Shown: positions 7,133 to 14,883, counted from the stretch's first letter. The stretch is 26,396 nt of DNA from Streptomyces albus subsp. albus (GCF_000725885.1 NZ_JODR01000043.1:1-26396); one strand, 5' to 3'. Numbers and translations are program-made. Notes: a model not told the origin generated them from the sequence alone.

Positions 7133-8662
7133 ATGCCCGAGGAGACAGCTCCCGTGGTGCCCCCCGTACCGCCGGACGGTGGCGGAGGCGCGGTGACGGA
7201 ACGGCCCGTCCTGTTGCCCGCCCTGCTCGAAGCCCGCGAGCGCCGCCGCCGCGAGGCGCTCGCCCCGCTGGAGGAGATCGCCGGACCCCCTCCGCCCCGC
7301 CAGCACCTCACCTGGGTCGGCGACCTCCAGCAGGGGGACGGCGGCAAGGGCGCCATGACCGACCGGCTCACCCCGTTCCACCAGATCACCGCACGGGTGC
7401 AGGGCGGCGACAACGCCGGGCACACCACCGTGTTCGAGGACGCCGAGGGACAAACCCGCGTCCTGAAGAACCATCTGCTGCCCTCGGGTCTGCGGCACCC
7501 CCGTGTGCTGGGGGTGATCGCCAACGGCGTGCTGGTCAACGCGGAGACGCTGGCCTCGGAGGTGCGGGAGCTCGGCCGGGAGATGCCGGCCCTGCGCAAT
7601 CGGCTGCTGGTCAGCGACCGCGCACACCTCGTCCTGCCGCTGCACCGCGAGGTCGATGCCCGCCAGGAGCGCGAGCGGGGCGCCTCGCAGGCGATCGGCA
7701 CCACACGCCGCGGTATCGGCCCCGCCAACGTCAGCAAGGTCAACCGCATCGGCGTGCGGGTGGGCGATCTGCGCGACCCGGAGTCCCTGCGCCGCCGGGT
7801 GGAGCAGAACCTGCGCTTCTTCCAACTGCCCCCGCGGCAGGCCGACCGGGAACTCGCCTGGCTGGCCCGGCACCGCGACCTCGTCCTGTCGCTGGCCGGC
7901 GATTCGGTGGAATTCCTGAACGCGGCGGTGGACGCCGGCTACTCGGTGGTGCTGGAGGGCGCCCAGGGACCGATGCTGGACATCGAGCACGGGGTGTATC
8001 CGTACGTGACCACCTCGCCGACCGCCTTCTACTCGGTCAGCAGCGGCAGCGGACTGGACGGCAGCCTCGTGGACAACCGCGTCGGTGTGCTCAAGGCGTA
8101 CCAGACGATGGTGGGCAACGGCCCGTTCGTCACCGAGGACCTCTCCACCCTCGGCGACCGGCTGCGGAGTGCGGGGGAGGAGTTCGGCACGACCACCGGC
8201 CGCTCCCGCCGCTGCGGCTGGCTCGACCTCGTGCACGCCCGGTGGGCGGTCGCCCTCAACCGCTACTCCAGCATCGTGGTCACCAAGCTGGACGTCCTCG
8301 ACGGCTTCGACCATGTGGGGATCTGCGTCGGCTACACCGCCCCCGGGGGCGGACACAGCGACTTCGTCCCGGACAACGCGCACCTGTCCCGGTGTGCACC
8401 GGTGTACTGCTGGCTGCCGGGCTGGCGCACCTCCACCCGGGGCGTGAGGGACTACGCCGACCTGCCCGCCGAGGCCCGCAACTTCCTGCGCTGCATCGAG
8501 GACTACCTCGGCGTCGAGGTGGCCGCCGCCGGGGTAGGGCCCGCACAGCACGATCTGGTGCTCGTGCCCGGCTCCCGCCTGGCCCGGCTGATGACCCCGG
8601 CCAAGGAGGACGAGCCCGGCGCCCGCGCACCCGTACCGCCGCGCCGCACGCCGCCCCCGTGA
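7133..8662 (+). CDS. Adenylosuccinate synthetase (PurA)-like ligase with altered GTP loop
   Basis: PurA makes adenylosuccinate from IMP, aspartate and GTP. This 509-residue homologue has a 55-residue N-terminal extension. Aligned by eye with E. coli PurA, it keeps the catalytic Asp (Asp69) and His (His97 in GGDNAGHT), the P-loop Lys72, the IMP-contact region IGTTRRGIGP (188-197) and the Arg of KVNRIG. It also keeps EGAQGPMLDIEHGVYPY (275-291), the aspartate loop TTTGRSRR (353-360, both key Arg present) and the guanine motif TKLDVLDG (384-391). It differs in the P-loop, where the usual GDEGKGK is GDGGKGA, so E14 and K18 equivalents are Gly70 and Ala74. It also has Asp93 in place of the usual His or Asn. 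It probably aminates a purine or purine-like substrate in the cluster, followed by LOG and P450 genes. A self-resistant target copy is the alternative. Confidence 0.85.
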   Translation: MPEETAPVVPPVPPDGGGGAVTERPVLLPALLEARERRRREALAPLEEIAGPPPPRQHLTWVGDLQQGDGGKGAMTDRLTPFHQITARVQGGDNAGHTTVFEDAEGQTRVLKNHLLPSGLRHPRVLGVIANGVLVNAETLASEVRELGREMPALRNRLLVSDRAHLVLPLHREVDARQERERGASQAIGTTRRGIGPANVSKVNRIGVRVGDLRDPESLRRRVEQNLRFFQLPPRQADRELAWLARHRDLVLSLAGDSVEFLNAAVDAGYSVVLEGAQGPMLDIEHGVYPYVTTSPTAFYSVSSGSGLDGSLVDNRVGVLKAYQTMVGNGPFVTEDLSTLGDRLRSAGEEFGTTTGRSRRCGWLDLVHARWAVALNRYSSIVVTKLDVLDGFDHVGICVGYTAPGGGHSDFVPDNAHLSRCAPVYCWLPGWRTSTRGVRDYADLPAEARNFLRCIEDYLGVEVAAAGVGPAQHDLVLVPGSRLARLMTPAKEDEPGARAPVPPRRTPPP

Positions 8663-8752
8663 CCGGCTGACCCGGCCCGGCATCCGGCCACGCGACCGGG
8701 GGTAGGTCCCACACCCGGGCAGTACCCCCCTACCACCAGGAAGGGACGTCCC

Positions 8753-9439
8753 ATGCCGACACCCCGCGACAGCAGACCCTCCGACGCCGCCCGGACAGAC
8801 GGGCACACGGCGGAAGCACCCCGGGAGAGCGACAAAGCGCCCCCGGAAACCCTGCGCAGCGTGTGCGTGTTCTGCGGCGCCAGTGCGGGCGCCCGGAAGG
8901 AACACGCCGAGGCGGCGGCCGAACTGGGCAGCGTCTGCGCCCGCCGGGGCATCAAGGTGGTGTACGGGGCCGGCGGCGTCGGCCTGATGGGGGCTCTGTC
9001 CGACGCGGCGCTGGCCGCGGGCGGAGACGTCATCGGGGTGATCCCCCGCGCGCTGATGGAACGCGAGTACGGCCGCCGCGATCTGACCGAGCTGCACGTC
9101 GTCGACTCCATGCACCAGCGCAAGGCACTGATGCACCAGCTCAGTGACGCCTTCATCGCGCTGCCGGGCGGCTACGGGACGCTGGAGGAGCTGTTCGAGA
9201 TCACGGCGTGGGCGCAGCTGGGTCTGCACCGCAAACCCGTCGTGCTGCTGGACGGAGGGGGCTTCTTCGACCCGCTGGCGCGCATGCTCGACCACGCGCG
9301 CGACGAGGGCTTCATCACGGCGGAGGAACGGCTGCTGGTGCGGCACACCGGCACGGTCGAGGACGCGCTGCGCTCGGCGTCCCGCAAGCCCCCGGCCGAC
9401 GCCACGACCAGCCCGGTCCTCACCCCGGACCGCACCTGA
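8753..9439 (+). CDS. LOG-family nucleoside 5'-monophosphate phosphoribohydrolase
   Basis: Proteins of this family (often mislabelled lysine decarboxylase) cleave the N-glycosidic bond of AMP or N6-substituted AMP, giving the free base and ribose-5-phosphate; in plants and some bacteria this activates cytokinins. The 228-residue protein has a 34-residue leader, then SVCVFCGASAG, YGAGGVGLMGALSDAAL, the catalytic Arg123 in HQRKALM and the PGGYGTLEE motif (138-146). All residues expected for activity are present. AGGAAGG precedes the ATG. It lies 90 bp after the PurA-like gene and 115 bp before the P450, so the three are probably co-transcribed. The order suggests that a nucleotide made by the PurA-like enzyme is stripped to its base here. 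Confidence 0.9.
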   Translation: MPTPRDSRPSDAARTDGHTAEAPRESDKAPPETLRSVCVFCGASAGARKEHAEAAAELGSVCARRGIKVVYGAGGVGLMGALSDAALAAGGDVIGVIPRALMEREYGRRDLTELHVVDSMHQRKALMHQLSDAFIALPGGYGTLEELFEITAWAQLGLHRKPVVLLDGGGFFDPLARMLDHARDEGFITAEERLLVRHTGTVEDALRSASRKPPADATTSPVLTPDRT

Positions 9440-9554
9440 AGCAAGCCCCCGCGCTCCCGTCACGCCCTTCCGTCACCCCGCACGTCTCCCGACTCCCCTG
9501 GACCGCTGACCGCCCGGCCAGCGCCGCTTCGGCCCCGACATGACGGAGGAGCCC

Positions 9555-10775
9555 GTGTCCGAAGACTTTCCGCGTTTCCCCTTCTCGTTCCGCGGCGACC
9601 GGCTGGCCCCCGAGCTGGCGGAGATGGCCGCGCACCGTCCGGTACGCCGGGTCATCACCAACACGGGCACTCCCGCGTGGCTGGTGGCGGGGCACGAGGA
9701 AGCCACCGCGGTGCTGCGTGACCGCCGCTTCAGCCTCAGCCTCACCTCCGACCCCACAACCCCCCGCCAGGACGACCTCCTGCCGCCGCCTCCGGTGACC
9801 GACACCCTCAACTACTTCCAGCGGGCCGGCATGCTCTCCGAACTCCACCGCGGACTGGGCCCGGACCAGCAGTATCTGACGGCCGGGACGGTGGCTGGCA
9901 TCACCCGCCAGGTGCTCGGCCCGTTCCTGGCCGGAGAACAACCCGGCGACCTGGTGTCCGGGTTCATCGTGCCGGTGTCCCGCGCCCTGACCTTCCGGCT
10001 GCTGGGCCTCACCGACGACCCGCGGCTCGACCACGAGGTGCTCCTGGGCATCTTCCGCACCGGACCGAACTGTCTGGAGCACGTCCCGGAGTGCTGGCAG
10101 ACCGGCCGGGACTACATCTACGGGCAACTGCCACGGCTGCGCCGGGAGAAGAGCGGGATGCTGGGCCGGATGGTCGGGATGGCCGACGCCTCGGGTGTCC
10201 TCACCGAGGAGGAACTCGCCGACCTGTTCCTCTTCCTGGTCATCTCCCAGTACGGCAACCCCGCGACCTTCCTGGGCGCCGCGACCGTCGCCCTGATGCG
10301 GCACCCGGACATCACCCGGCGTCTGCGTGCCGAGCCGGAGATGATGCCGCAGGCCGTGGAGGAACTCCTCCGCTGGACGGCGTTCCTCGGCGACGGTCTG
10401 CCGCGTATCGCCCGCGAGGACGTCACCGTCGGCGGTGTCCTCGTCCGGCGCGGGGAGCTCGTCCTGGTCTCCACCGACGGGGCCAACCACGATCCGCGCG
10501 TCTTCCCCGACCCGCAACGGATCGACATCGACCGGCGGGACAACCCGCATCTGCGCTTCAGCCACGGCCGGCACCGCTGCCCCGGCAGGACCCTCGCCCC
10601 CATGCAGGCCGCCGCGACTTTGCGGACCCTGCTGGAGGAGACCGGGGAACTCTCCCTCGCCGTCTCCCCCGACGACATCGAATGGCACCCTTACCACGCG
10701 ATCACCATGCCCAGGGCCCTGCCCGTACGCTGGCGGACCGCCGAGAGCTCCCCGGCGGCCGGCGCGGTGGGCTGA
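9555..10775 (+). CDS. Cytochrome P450 with atypical I-helix
   Basis: This is a bacterial class I P450 of about 406 residues. GTG at 9555 is preferred because GGAGGAG (9545-9551) precedes it; an ATG at 9540 has no ribosome site. Conserved features are WLVAGHEEATAVLRDRRFS near the N terminus, the ExxR motif in EELLRW, and the haem loop FSHGRHRCPG with ligand Cys342. The I-helix AGxET motif is replaced by SQYGNP (231-236), so the acid-alcohol pair that delivers protons to oxygen is absent. The usual C-helix DPPEHTRLR block is also not recognisable. Such changes occur in P450s doing non-standard chemistry. It closes the PurA-LOG-P450 set, and its substrate may be the purine product or the polyketide. 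No ferredoxin gene is nearby. Confidence 0.9.
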   Translation: MSEDFPRFPFSFRGDRLAPELAEMAAHRPVRRVITNTGTPAWLVAGHEEATAVLRDRRFSLSLTSDPTTPRQDDLLPPPPVTDTLNYFQRAGMLSELHRGLGPDQQYLTAGTVAGITRQVLGPFLAGEQPGDLVSGFIVPVSRALTFRLLGLTDDPRLDHEVLLGIFRTGPNCLEHVPECWQTGRDYIYGQLPRLRREKSGMLGRMVGMADASGVLTEEELADLFLFLVISQYGNPATFLGAATVALMRHPDITRRLRAEPEMMPQAVEELLRWTAFLGDGLPRIAREDVTVGGVLVRRGELVLVSTDGANHDPRVFPDPQRIDIDRRDNPHLRFSHGRHRCPGRTLAPMQAAATLRTLLEETGELSLAVSPDDIEWHPYHAITMPRALPVRWRTAESSPAAGAVG

Positions 10776-10780
10776 GAGGA

Positions 10781-10803
10781 CGGCCGGTTCTGTCCGCCGG
10801 CCG
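10781..10803. terminator. Short hairpin after the P450 gene
   Basis: CGGCCGG (10781-10787) pairs with CCGGCCG (10797-10803) around a 9-nt loop, 6 nt after the P450 stop. There is no U-tract, as is usual for actinobacterial terminators. Confidence 0.4.
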
Positions 10804-10894
10804 GCGTGGCCGCGCGGGCACGGCCTCGGCGGTCCCGGGCGGCATCAGGCCCGGCACCGGCCCGGCGCAGGCGCCCGATCACGCCGATGCCGCA

Positions 10895-10932
10895 CCTGCC
10901 CCGCCCACGTCGCCCGACGTGAGCGGGGCAGG
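10895..10932. terminator. Long hairpin between convergent P450 and SDR genes
   Basis: Bases 10895-10904 (CCTGCCCCGC) pair with 10923-10932 (GCGGGGCAGG), and inside this 10906-10912 (CACGTCG) pairs with 10915-10921 (CGACGTG). One mismatch lies between the two helices and the loop is 2 nt. This 17-pair structure in the convergent gap is a good bidirectional terminator candidate. Confidence 0.7.
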
Positions 10933-10974
10933 ACTGCGGCCGTCTCCTGGCCCGGGACATCGCTCCGGCGGCTG

Positions 10975-11667
10975 CTACCAGGGCACGGGCTCGTCCTGGT
11001 GGTTGAGGAATCGCAGGCCCGGTTCGCCGCTGTGTCGGTTGATCGTGTCCACCACGCCCGGGACGGACTCGTCGATGGTCAACGGTGCGGCCGGGCCGCC
11101 GAGTTCGGTGCGGACATGGCCGGGGCAGATGAGCAGCAGCGTGTGTGCGGCATCCGGGTACCGTGCGGCGTAGCAGCGCATCAGCTGGTTGAGGGCGGAC
11201 TTGCTGGCGCGGTAGACGTCCTGACCGCCGTTGGTGTTCAGGCCGACGCTGCCCTGGCGCGAGGACATGACCCCGATGGTCCCGGTCGGCGCGACCAGTG
11301 AGCGGAGGGACTCGATGACGCGCATCGGGCTGAGCGCGTTCGTGACCATGACTTCGGTGAACATCTCCGCGGGGACGTCGCCGATCGGAATGTTGCCCCT
11401 CGTGATGGCGGCGTTGACGAACAGCAGGTCGATGGGCATGCGCTGCGCCAAGCGCTCCCGCAGCGCGGCGATCTGGTCCGGCTTCGTCATGTCCAGCGAT
11501 TCGACCACCACCCGGCCCCCGGACGACGCGGCCAGGTCGTGCAGGCCGGTGTGCCGATCGCCCCGGACGGTCCCGATGACGTCCCAGCCGCGCCGCGCGT
11601 AATCGGTGGCGAGGCCGAGTCCGAGTGCCCGGGACGCCCCGACTATGAGAGCGGTTCCGGTGTTCAT
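10975..11667 (-). CDS. Short-chain dehydrogenase/reductase (SDR)
   Basis: This is a 230-residue NAD(P)-dependent oxidoreductase of the classical SDR fold. It has the N-terminal nucleotide-binding motif GASRALGLGLA, the NAA-type motif (FVNAAITRG), a catalytic Ser in VMSSRQGSVG and the active-site YRASK. The length is typical for the family. The start ATG overlaps the stop of the upstream NmrA-like gene by 4 bases (ATGA), so the two are translationally coupled. Divergent LysR control is likely. The substrate is unknown. The intervening hairpins separate it from the biosynthetic genes, and it is probably not part of the cluster. Confidence 0.92.
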   Translation of the reverse strand: MNTGTALIVGASRALGLGLATDYARRGWDVIGTVRGDRHTGLHDLAASSGGRVVVESLDMTKPDQIAALRERLAQRMPIDLLFVNAAITRGNIPIGDVPAEMFTEVMVTNALSPMRVIESLRSLVAPTGTIGVMSSRQGSVGLNTNGGQDVYRASKSALNQLMRCYAARYPDAAHTLLLICPGHVRTELGGPAAPLTIDESVPGVVDTINRHSGEPGLRFLNHQDEPVPW

Positions 11668-12560
11668 GCCTGCACCGCCGGCTTGAGGTGCTCCTCGCAC
11701 CATGCGCGGAAGGTCGTCGGGCTCGCGGTCTGCGGGGTGCGCCGCACACCGTCGTCGAGGCCCTCGTCCTTGGCGCGCATCATGTCGACGTAGCCCTGTA
11801 CGAGCGCGTCCGACATGCCGTGCCCGGCAAGTGCGGCACGGAAGCCGTCGAGCGTGATCCGCTCGTAGCGGACCGGGCGGCCGAGCACGTCGGACATGAT
11901 GCGCGCCATGTCGTTGGCCGACAGGTCCTCGGGGCCCGGCACCGGCACCTCGCCCGTGCCGGTCCACGAGCGGTCGAGCAGCAGACCGGCGGCGGTCGCT
12001 GCGATGTCCGAGACGGCGACTGCCGGTGCTTTGCGGTCGGCGGCGACGGTGTCCGTGAACACGCCGTCGTCGCGGATCGAAGCCACCTGACGCAGCAGAT
12101 TGTCCATGAAGGTGGGGTTCGCGAGCGCCCGGTAGGCCACGCCGGTATGCGCGATGAGGTCGTCCATGGCCAGTGACGCCGTCACCTGACCGGCGCGGTC
12201 GGCGACGGGAGTGCCGCGGCCGAGCGCCGAGACGCCGACGACGTGCCCGACGCCGTGAGCGGTGAACGCCTTCGCGGCCGGGAGGGTGAACCCGGAGTAC
12301 GCGGCCTCGAGGCTCGGTGTCCGCGGGGACGGCGGGGCCAGCCAGAAGACGGCGTCCGCGCCGCTGAAGGCCCGGTCGACGACTTCGGCGTCGCCGTGCG
12401 AGCCGGTGACGACGTCGACGCGGGCGCGGACCGCGTCGGGGAGCTTTCCGGGGTCGCGCACGATGACGCGGAGTTCTTCGCCCCGGGCGGGGGCTTCGTC
12501 GAGCAGGATGTTCAAGAGCCGGCTGCCGATCCTGCCGGTGGGGGCGGTGATGACGATCAT
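11664..12560 (-). CDS. NmrA-like NAD(P)-binding protein
   Basis: This 298-residue protein has an N-terminal Rossmann fold (IVITAPTGRIGSRLL, a GxxGxxG-type motif) and the body typical of NmrA/QOR2-like atypical SDRs: VFWLAPPSP, VSALGRGTP, NPTFMDNLLRQ and SANDMARIMSDVLGRPV. Family members act as redox sensors or quinone/NAD(P)H reductases and lack the YxxxK site. It is the first gene of a two-gene operon with the SDR (4-base overlap). It is divergent from a LysR regulator across 68 bp, the classic arrangement for a regulator and its target operon. Confidence 0.9.
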   Translation of the reverse strand: MIVITAPTGRIGSRLLNILLDEAPARGEELRVIVRDPGKLPDAVRARVDVVTGSHGDAEVVDRAFSGADAVFWLAPPSPRTPSLEAAYSGFTLPAAKAFTAHGVGHVVGVSALGRGTPVADRAGQVTASLAMDDLIAHTGVAYRALANPTFMDNLLRQVASIRDDGVFTDTVAADRKAPAVAVSDIAATAAGLLLDRSWTGTGEVPVPGPEDLSANDMARIMSDVLGRPVRYERITLDGFRAALAGHGMSDALVQGYVDMMRAKDEGLDDGVRRTPQTASPTTFRAWCEEHLKPAVQA

Positions 12561-12596
12561 GTTTCGAGTCTCGGCGCCGGTCGCTCGGGGCGTCCA

Positions 12597-12630
12597 ATAC
12601 CCTTTCCGCCGATTGATACCTTGCGGGTAT
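12597..12630. promoter_or_regulatory. LysR-type operator and leaderless promoter
   Basis: ATACC (12616-12620) and GGTAT (12626-12630) form a perfect inverted repeat with a 5-bp centre, fitting the T-N11-A rule for LysR boxes. A further ATACC is at 12597-12601. The repeat overlaps both a candidate -10 (TACCTT, 12617-12622) and the lysR start codon (12629), so binding should repress lysR itself. Confidence 0.6.
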
Positions 12631-13438
12631 GGATCTCGATCTGCGCAAACTCCGCTACTTCGTGGCGGTCGCCGAGCACCGGCACTTCGGGCGGGCGGCG
12701 GAGCAGCTCTACATCACCCAGCCGGTGCTCAGCCGCCAGATCCGGGCTTTCGAACAGGAGCTGCAGTGCGCTCTGCTGGTGCGGACCACCCGCAGCGTGG
12801 AGCTGACCACTGCCGGCAAGCAGCTCTACGAGGAGGCCCCGGGAGTCCTCGCGGCGGTCGATGCGGCGATGCGGCGCGTGCGCGACGTCGACCGGGCCGT
12901 CCAACGGCTCGTGGTCGCCTTTTCCCCGGGGCTGCATGTGTCGGAGGCTCTGCGGGCCTTCACGTCGCGCTACCCGGACGTCGAGACCGACGTGGTCCCG
13001 GCACGCTGGTGGGAGCAGGACATGCCGCTCCGGGACGGCCGGGCCCAAGTCGGCTTCCTGCGGCGGCCGTTCGACGACTCGGGGTTGCACACGACCCCCA
13101 TCGGCCACGAACCACGGGTCGCCTGCATGCCCGCGGAACACCCCCTCGCACACCGTGGGGAACTCACCAGCGCCGATCTCGACGGCGAGCGGATGCTCGA
13201 CGCACCGACCCGACGCACTTCTTCACTCGAGGAGAAGTTCGAGCTCATAGCCGCGGGGCACGGCATCGCGCTCGTCCCGCTGAGCGTCGCACGCTCCTAC
13301 TCCCGCCCCGATCTGGCCCACCGCCCGGTCACGGACGCCCCGGGAGTCCAGACATGCCTGGCTGTCCTTGCGGACCGGCGCGAGAAGCTGCTGCGCGATT
13401 TCCTGGAGATCGCCACCGCCACCCTGCGGCGCATCTGA
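12629..13438 (+). CDS. LysR-family transcriptional regulator
   Basis: This is a 269-residue LTTR. The N-terminal winged helix-turn-helix is clear (LRKLRYFVAVAEHRHFGRAA, then LYITQPVLSRQIRAFEQEL), followed by the linker helix and an effector-binding domain that includes VGFLRRPF and EKFELIAAGHGIALVP. It is somewhat shorter than the usual 290-310 residues. There is no Shine-Dalgarno site, and a TACCTT -10 box ends 6 nt before the ATG, which suggests a leaderless mRNA. It probably controls the divergent NmrA-SDR operon and itself. Confidence 0.94.
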   Translation: MDLDLRKLRYFVAVAEHRHFGRAAEQLYITQPVLSRQIRAFEQELQCALLVRTTRSVELTTAGKQLYEEAPGVLAAVDAAMRRVRDVDRAVQRLVVAFSPGLHVSEALRAFTSRYPDVETDVVPARWWEQDMPLRDGRAQVGFLRRPFDDSGLHTTPIGHEPRVACMPAEHPLAHRGELTSADLDGERMLDAPTRRTSSLEEKFELIAAGHGIALVPLSVARSYSRPDLAHRPVTDAPGVQTCLAVLADRREKLLRDFLEIATATLRRI

Positions 13439-13637
13439 GCCGCACGATCCGCCGCCACACCCCGGGCGGAGCCGTCACCCCGACGATGCCCGCGACGTGG
13501 TCGACAGGGCGGACGTAGCCCGGTGCGCCACCGGCGGCCACGAGCCGGGCCGGCCGGAAGCCCGCCGCCGACAGAGCGGGCCGGTGACGAGAAACCCCCG
13601 GCCGTCGTCATCCGGGGCGGGCAGCAGCCGGAGGGAG

Positions 13638-13668
13638 GGCCGCGGCCGTGTGCGGTCAGCCGCGGGCC
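13638..13668. terminator. Hairpin between convergent lysR and DUF5997-like genes
   Basis: GGCCGCGGC (13638-13646) pairs with GCCGCGGGCC (13659-13668) with one bulged G and a 12-nt loop. It overlaps the last codons of the DUF5997-like gene. Confidence 0.4.
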
Positions 13669-14060
13669 GCGTCCGGCCGCTCTTCGCCGGCCGCCTTCTT
13701 CGCCTTGATGCGTGCGGCTTCCTTGCGGACCTCGGCCTGGGTGGCACGTTCCTTCTGGAGCCACTCCGGGTTCTCGGCCTTGAGCGCGTCGATCTGCTCG
13801 GTGGTGAGCGGCTCGGTGACGCCGCCCCTGGCGAGCCCCGAGATGGACACGCCCAGCTTCGCGGCGACGACGGGCCTCGGGTGCGGACCGTTGCGGCGCA
13901 GATCGACCAGCCACTGCGGCGGGTCGGCCTGGAGGGCGTTCAGCTCGTCGCGCGAGACCACGCCCTCCTGGAACTCGGCGGGGGTGGCCTGGAGGTACAC
14001 ACCCAGCTTCTTCGCCGCGGTCGCGGGCTTCATGGTCTGGGTGGTCTTCTGCGACGTCAT
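13656..14060 (-). CDS. DUF5997-like protein
   Basis: This small 134-residue soluble protein matches my recollection of the actinobacterial DUF5997 family. It begins MTSQKTTQTMKPATAAKKLGVYL. Two similar halves are visible, ATPAEFQEGVVSRDELNALQ and GGVTEPLTTEQIDALKAENPEWL, each following a KLGV motif (KLGVYLQ and KLGVSIS). The tail is rich in Lys, Arg and Glu (EVRKEAARIKAKKAAGEE). No catalytic motif or membrane segment is seen. There is no Shine-Dalgarno site, and TACCCT lies 6 nt before the ATG on the minus strand, so it is probably leaderless. It is divergent by 58 bp from a LysR effector-domain protein. The function is unknown. Confidence 0.85.
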   Translation of the reverse strand: MTSQKTTQTMKPATAAKKLGVYLQATPAEFQEGVVSRDELNALQADPPQWLVDLRRNGPHPRPVVAAKLGVSISGLARGGVTEPLTTEQIDALKAENPEWLQKERATQAEVRKEAARIKAKKAAGEERPDAARG

Positions 14061-14118
14061 GCGTCAAGGGTATCGAGCGTGGCGGAGTGCCCCCGACCAC
14101 GCCCGGTAGTCTGGCGCC
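14061..14118. promoter_or_regulatory. Divergent pair of leaderless -10 boxes
   Basis: In this 58-bp gap, AGGGTA at 14067-14072 is TACCCT on the minus strand, 6 nt before the DUF5997-like ATG. TAGTCT at 14107-14112 is 6 nt before the GTG at 14119. Neither gene has a ribosome-binding site. Confidence 0.55.
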
Positions 14119-14883
14119 GTGACCAGCTCGGAGTTCCCCCCGTCCTTCCGGGTCGCCTATGTCCCTGGTGTGACGCCCACCAAGTGGGTGCGGATCTGGG
14201 GCGAGCGGCTGCCGGACATCCCGCTGCACCTCGTCGCGGTGACCGCCGCCCAGGCCCCCGGCGCGCTGCGGGACGGCGAGACGGACGCGGGCTTCCTGCG
14301 GCTTCCCGTGGACCGTACGTACTTCAGTGCCATCCCGCTGTACACGGAGAAGACGGTGGTGATCGTCCCCAAGGACCACCTGGTCACGGCGGCGGACGAG
14401 GTGAGCACCGACGAACTGGCCGACGAGCTGGTCCTGCATCCTCTCGACGAGGTCCTGGAATGGGAGCAGCGGCCGGGGAAACCCGTCGATCACCGTCCGG
14501 ACACGACCGGTGACGCCGTCGAGCTGGTGGCCGCAGGTGTCGGTCTGCTGGTCGTCCCGCAGTCCCTCGCCCGTCTCCACCACCGCAGGGACCTCACCTA
14601 CCGCACGGTCACGGACGCCCCCGTCTCCCAGGTCGCCCTCGCGTGGCCGGAGGAGCGGACCACCGACATGGTGGAGGACTTCATCGGCATCGTCCGGGGC
14701 CGCACCGTCAACAGCACACGCGGCCGGAAGGCCCCTCAGCCGCAGCCGAAGCAGGAGCGCGCCGAGAAGCCCGCCCCGCGCCGCAAGGCCGCGCAGGGCA
14801 AACCGGCGGGCAAGCAGCCGCGGGGAGGCTCCTCGGGCGGCAGGGGCGGTGCCAGGCGCGGCAGGCCCCGGCGCCGCTCCTGA
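14119..14883 (+). CDS. LysR effector (substrate-binding) domain protein without HTH, basic C-terminal tail
   Basis: This 254-residue protein consists of a LysR periplasmic-binding-like effector domain (FRVAYVPGVTPTKWVRIW at the N terminus, DAGFLRLPVD, and VELVAAGVGLLVVPQSLARL). No helix-turn-helix precedes it. The last 60 or so residues are a low-complexity basic tail with many Lys, Arg, Gln and Pro, ending GGARRGRPRRRS, which may bind nucleic acid. The start is GTG at 14119, with a TAGTCT -10 six bases upstream and no Shine-Dalgarno site. The effector domain resembles the one in the LysR regulator 700 bp to the left (both have VPxSxAR and YRTVTDAP or HRPVTDAP motifs), suggesting common descent. 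It is divergent from the DUF5997-like gene. Confidence 0.88.
   Translation: MTSSEFPPSFRVAYVPGVTPTKWVRIWGERLPDIPLHLVAVTAAQAPGALRDGETDAGFLRLPVDRTYFSAIPLYTEKTVVIVPKDHLVTAADEVSTDELADELVLHPLDEVLEWEQRPGKPVDHRPDTTGDAVELVAAGVGLLVVPQSLARLHHRRDLTYRTVTDAPVSQVALAWPEERTTDMVEDFIGIVRGRTVNSTRGRKAPQPQPKQERAEKPAPRRKAAQGKPAGKQPRGGSSGGRGGARRGRPRRRS

Noticed and set aside
7133..8662. PurA-like gene as a self-resistance copy of the housekeeping enzyme
   Set aside because: Not excluded, but the altered P-loop, the coupled LOG and P450 genes and the divergent PurB-like gene fit a biosynthetic role better.
8753..9439. LOG plus P450 as a cytokinin (fas-type) operon
   Set aside because: No isopentenyltransferase or ferredoxin gene is nearby, and a PurA-like gene leads the operon instead.
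7064..9463. A 799-residue open frame on the minus strand across the PurA-like and LOG genes
   Set aside because: It spans two recognisable plus-strand genes and their gap, with no family motif; typical GC-rich shadow.
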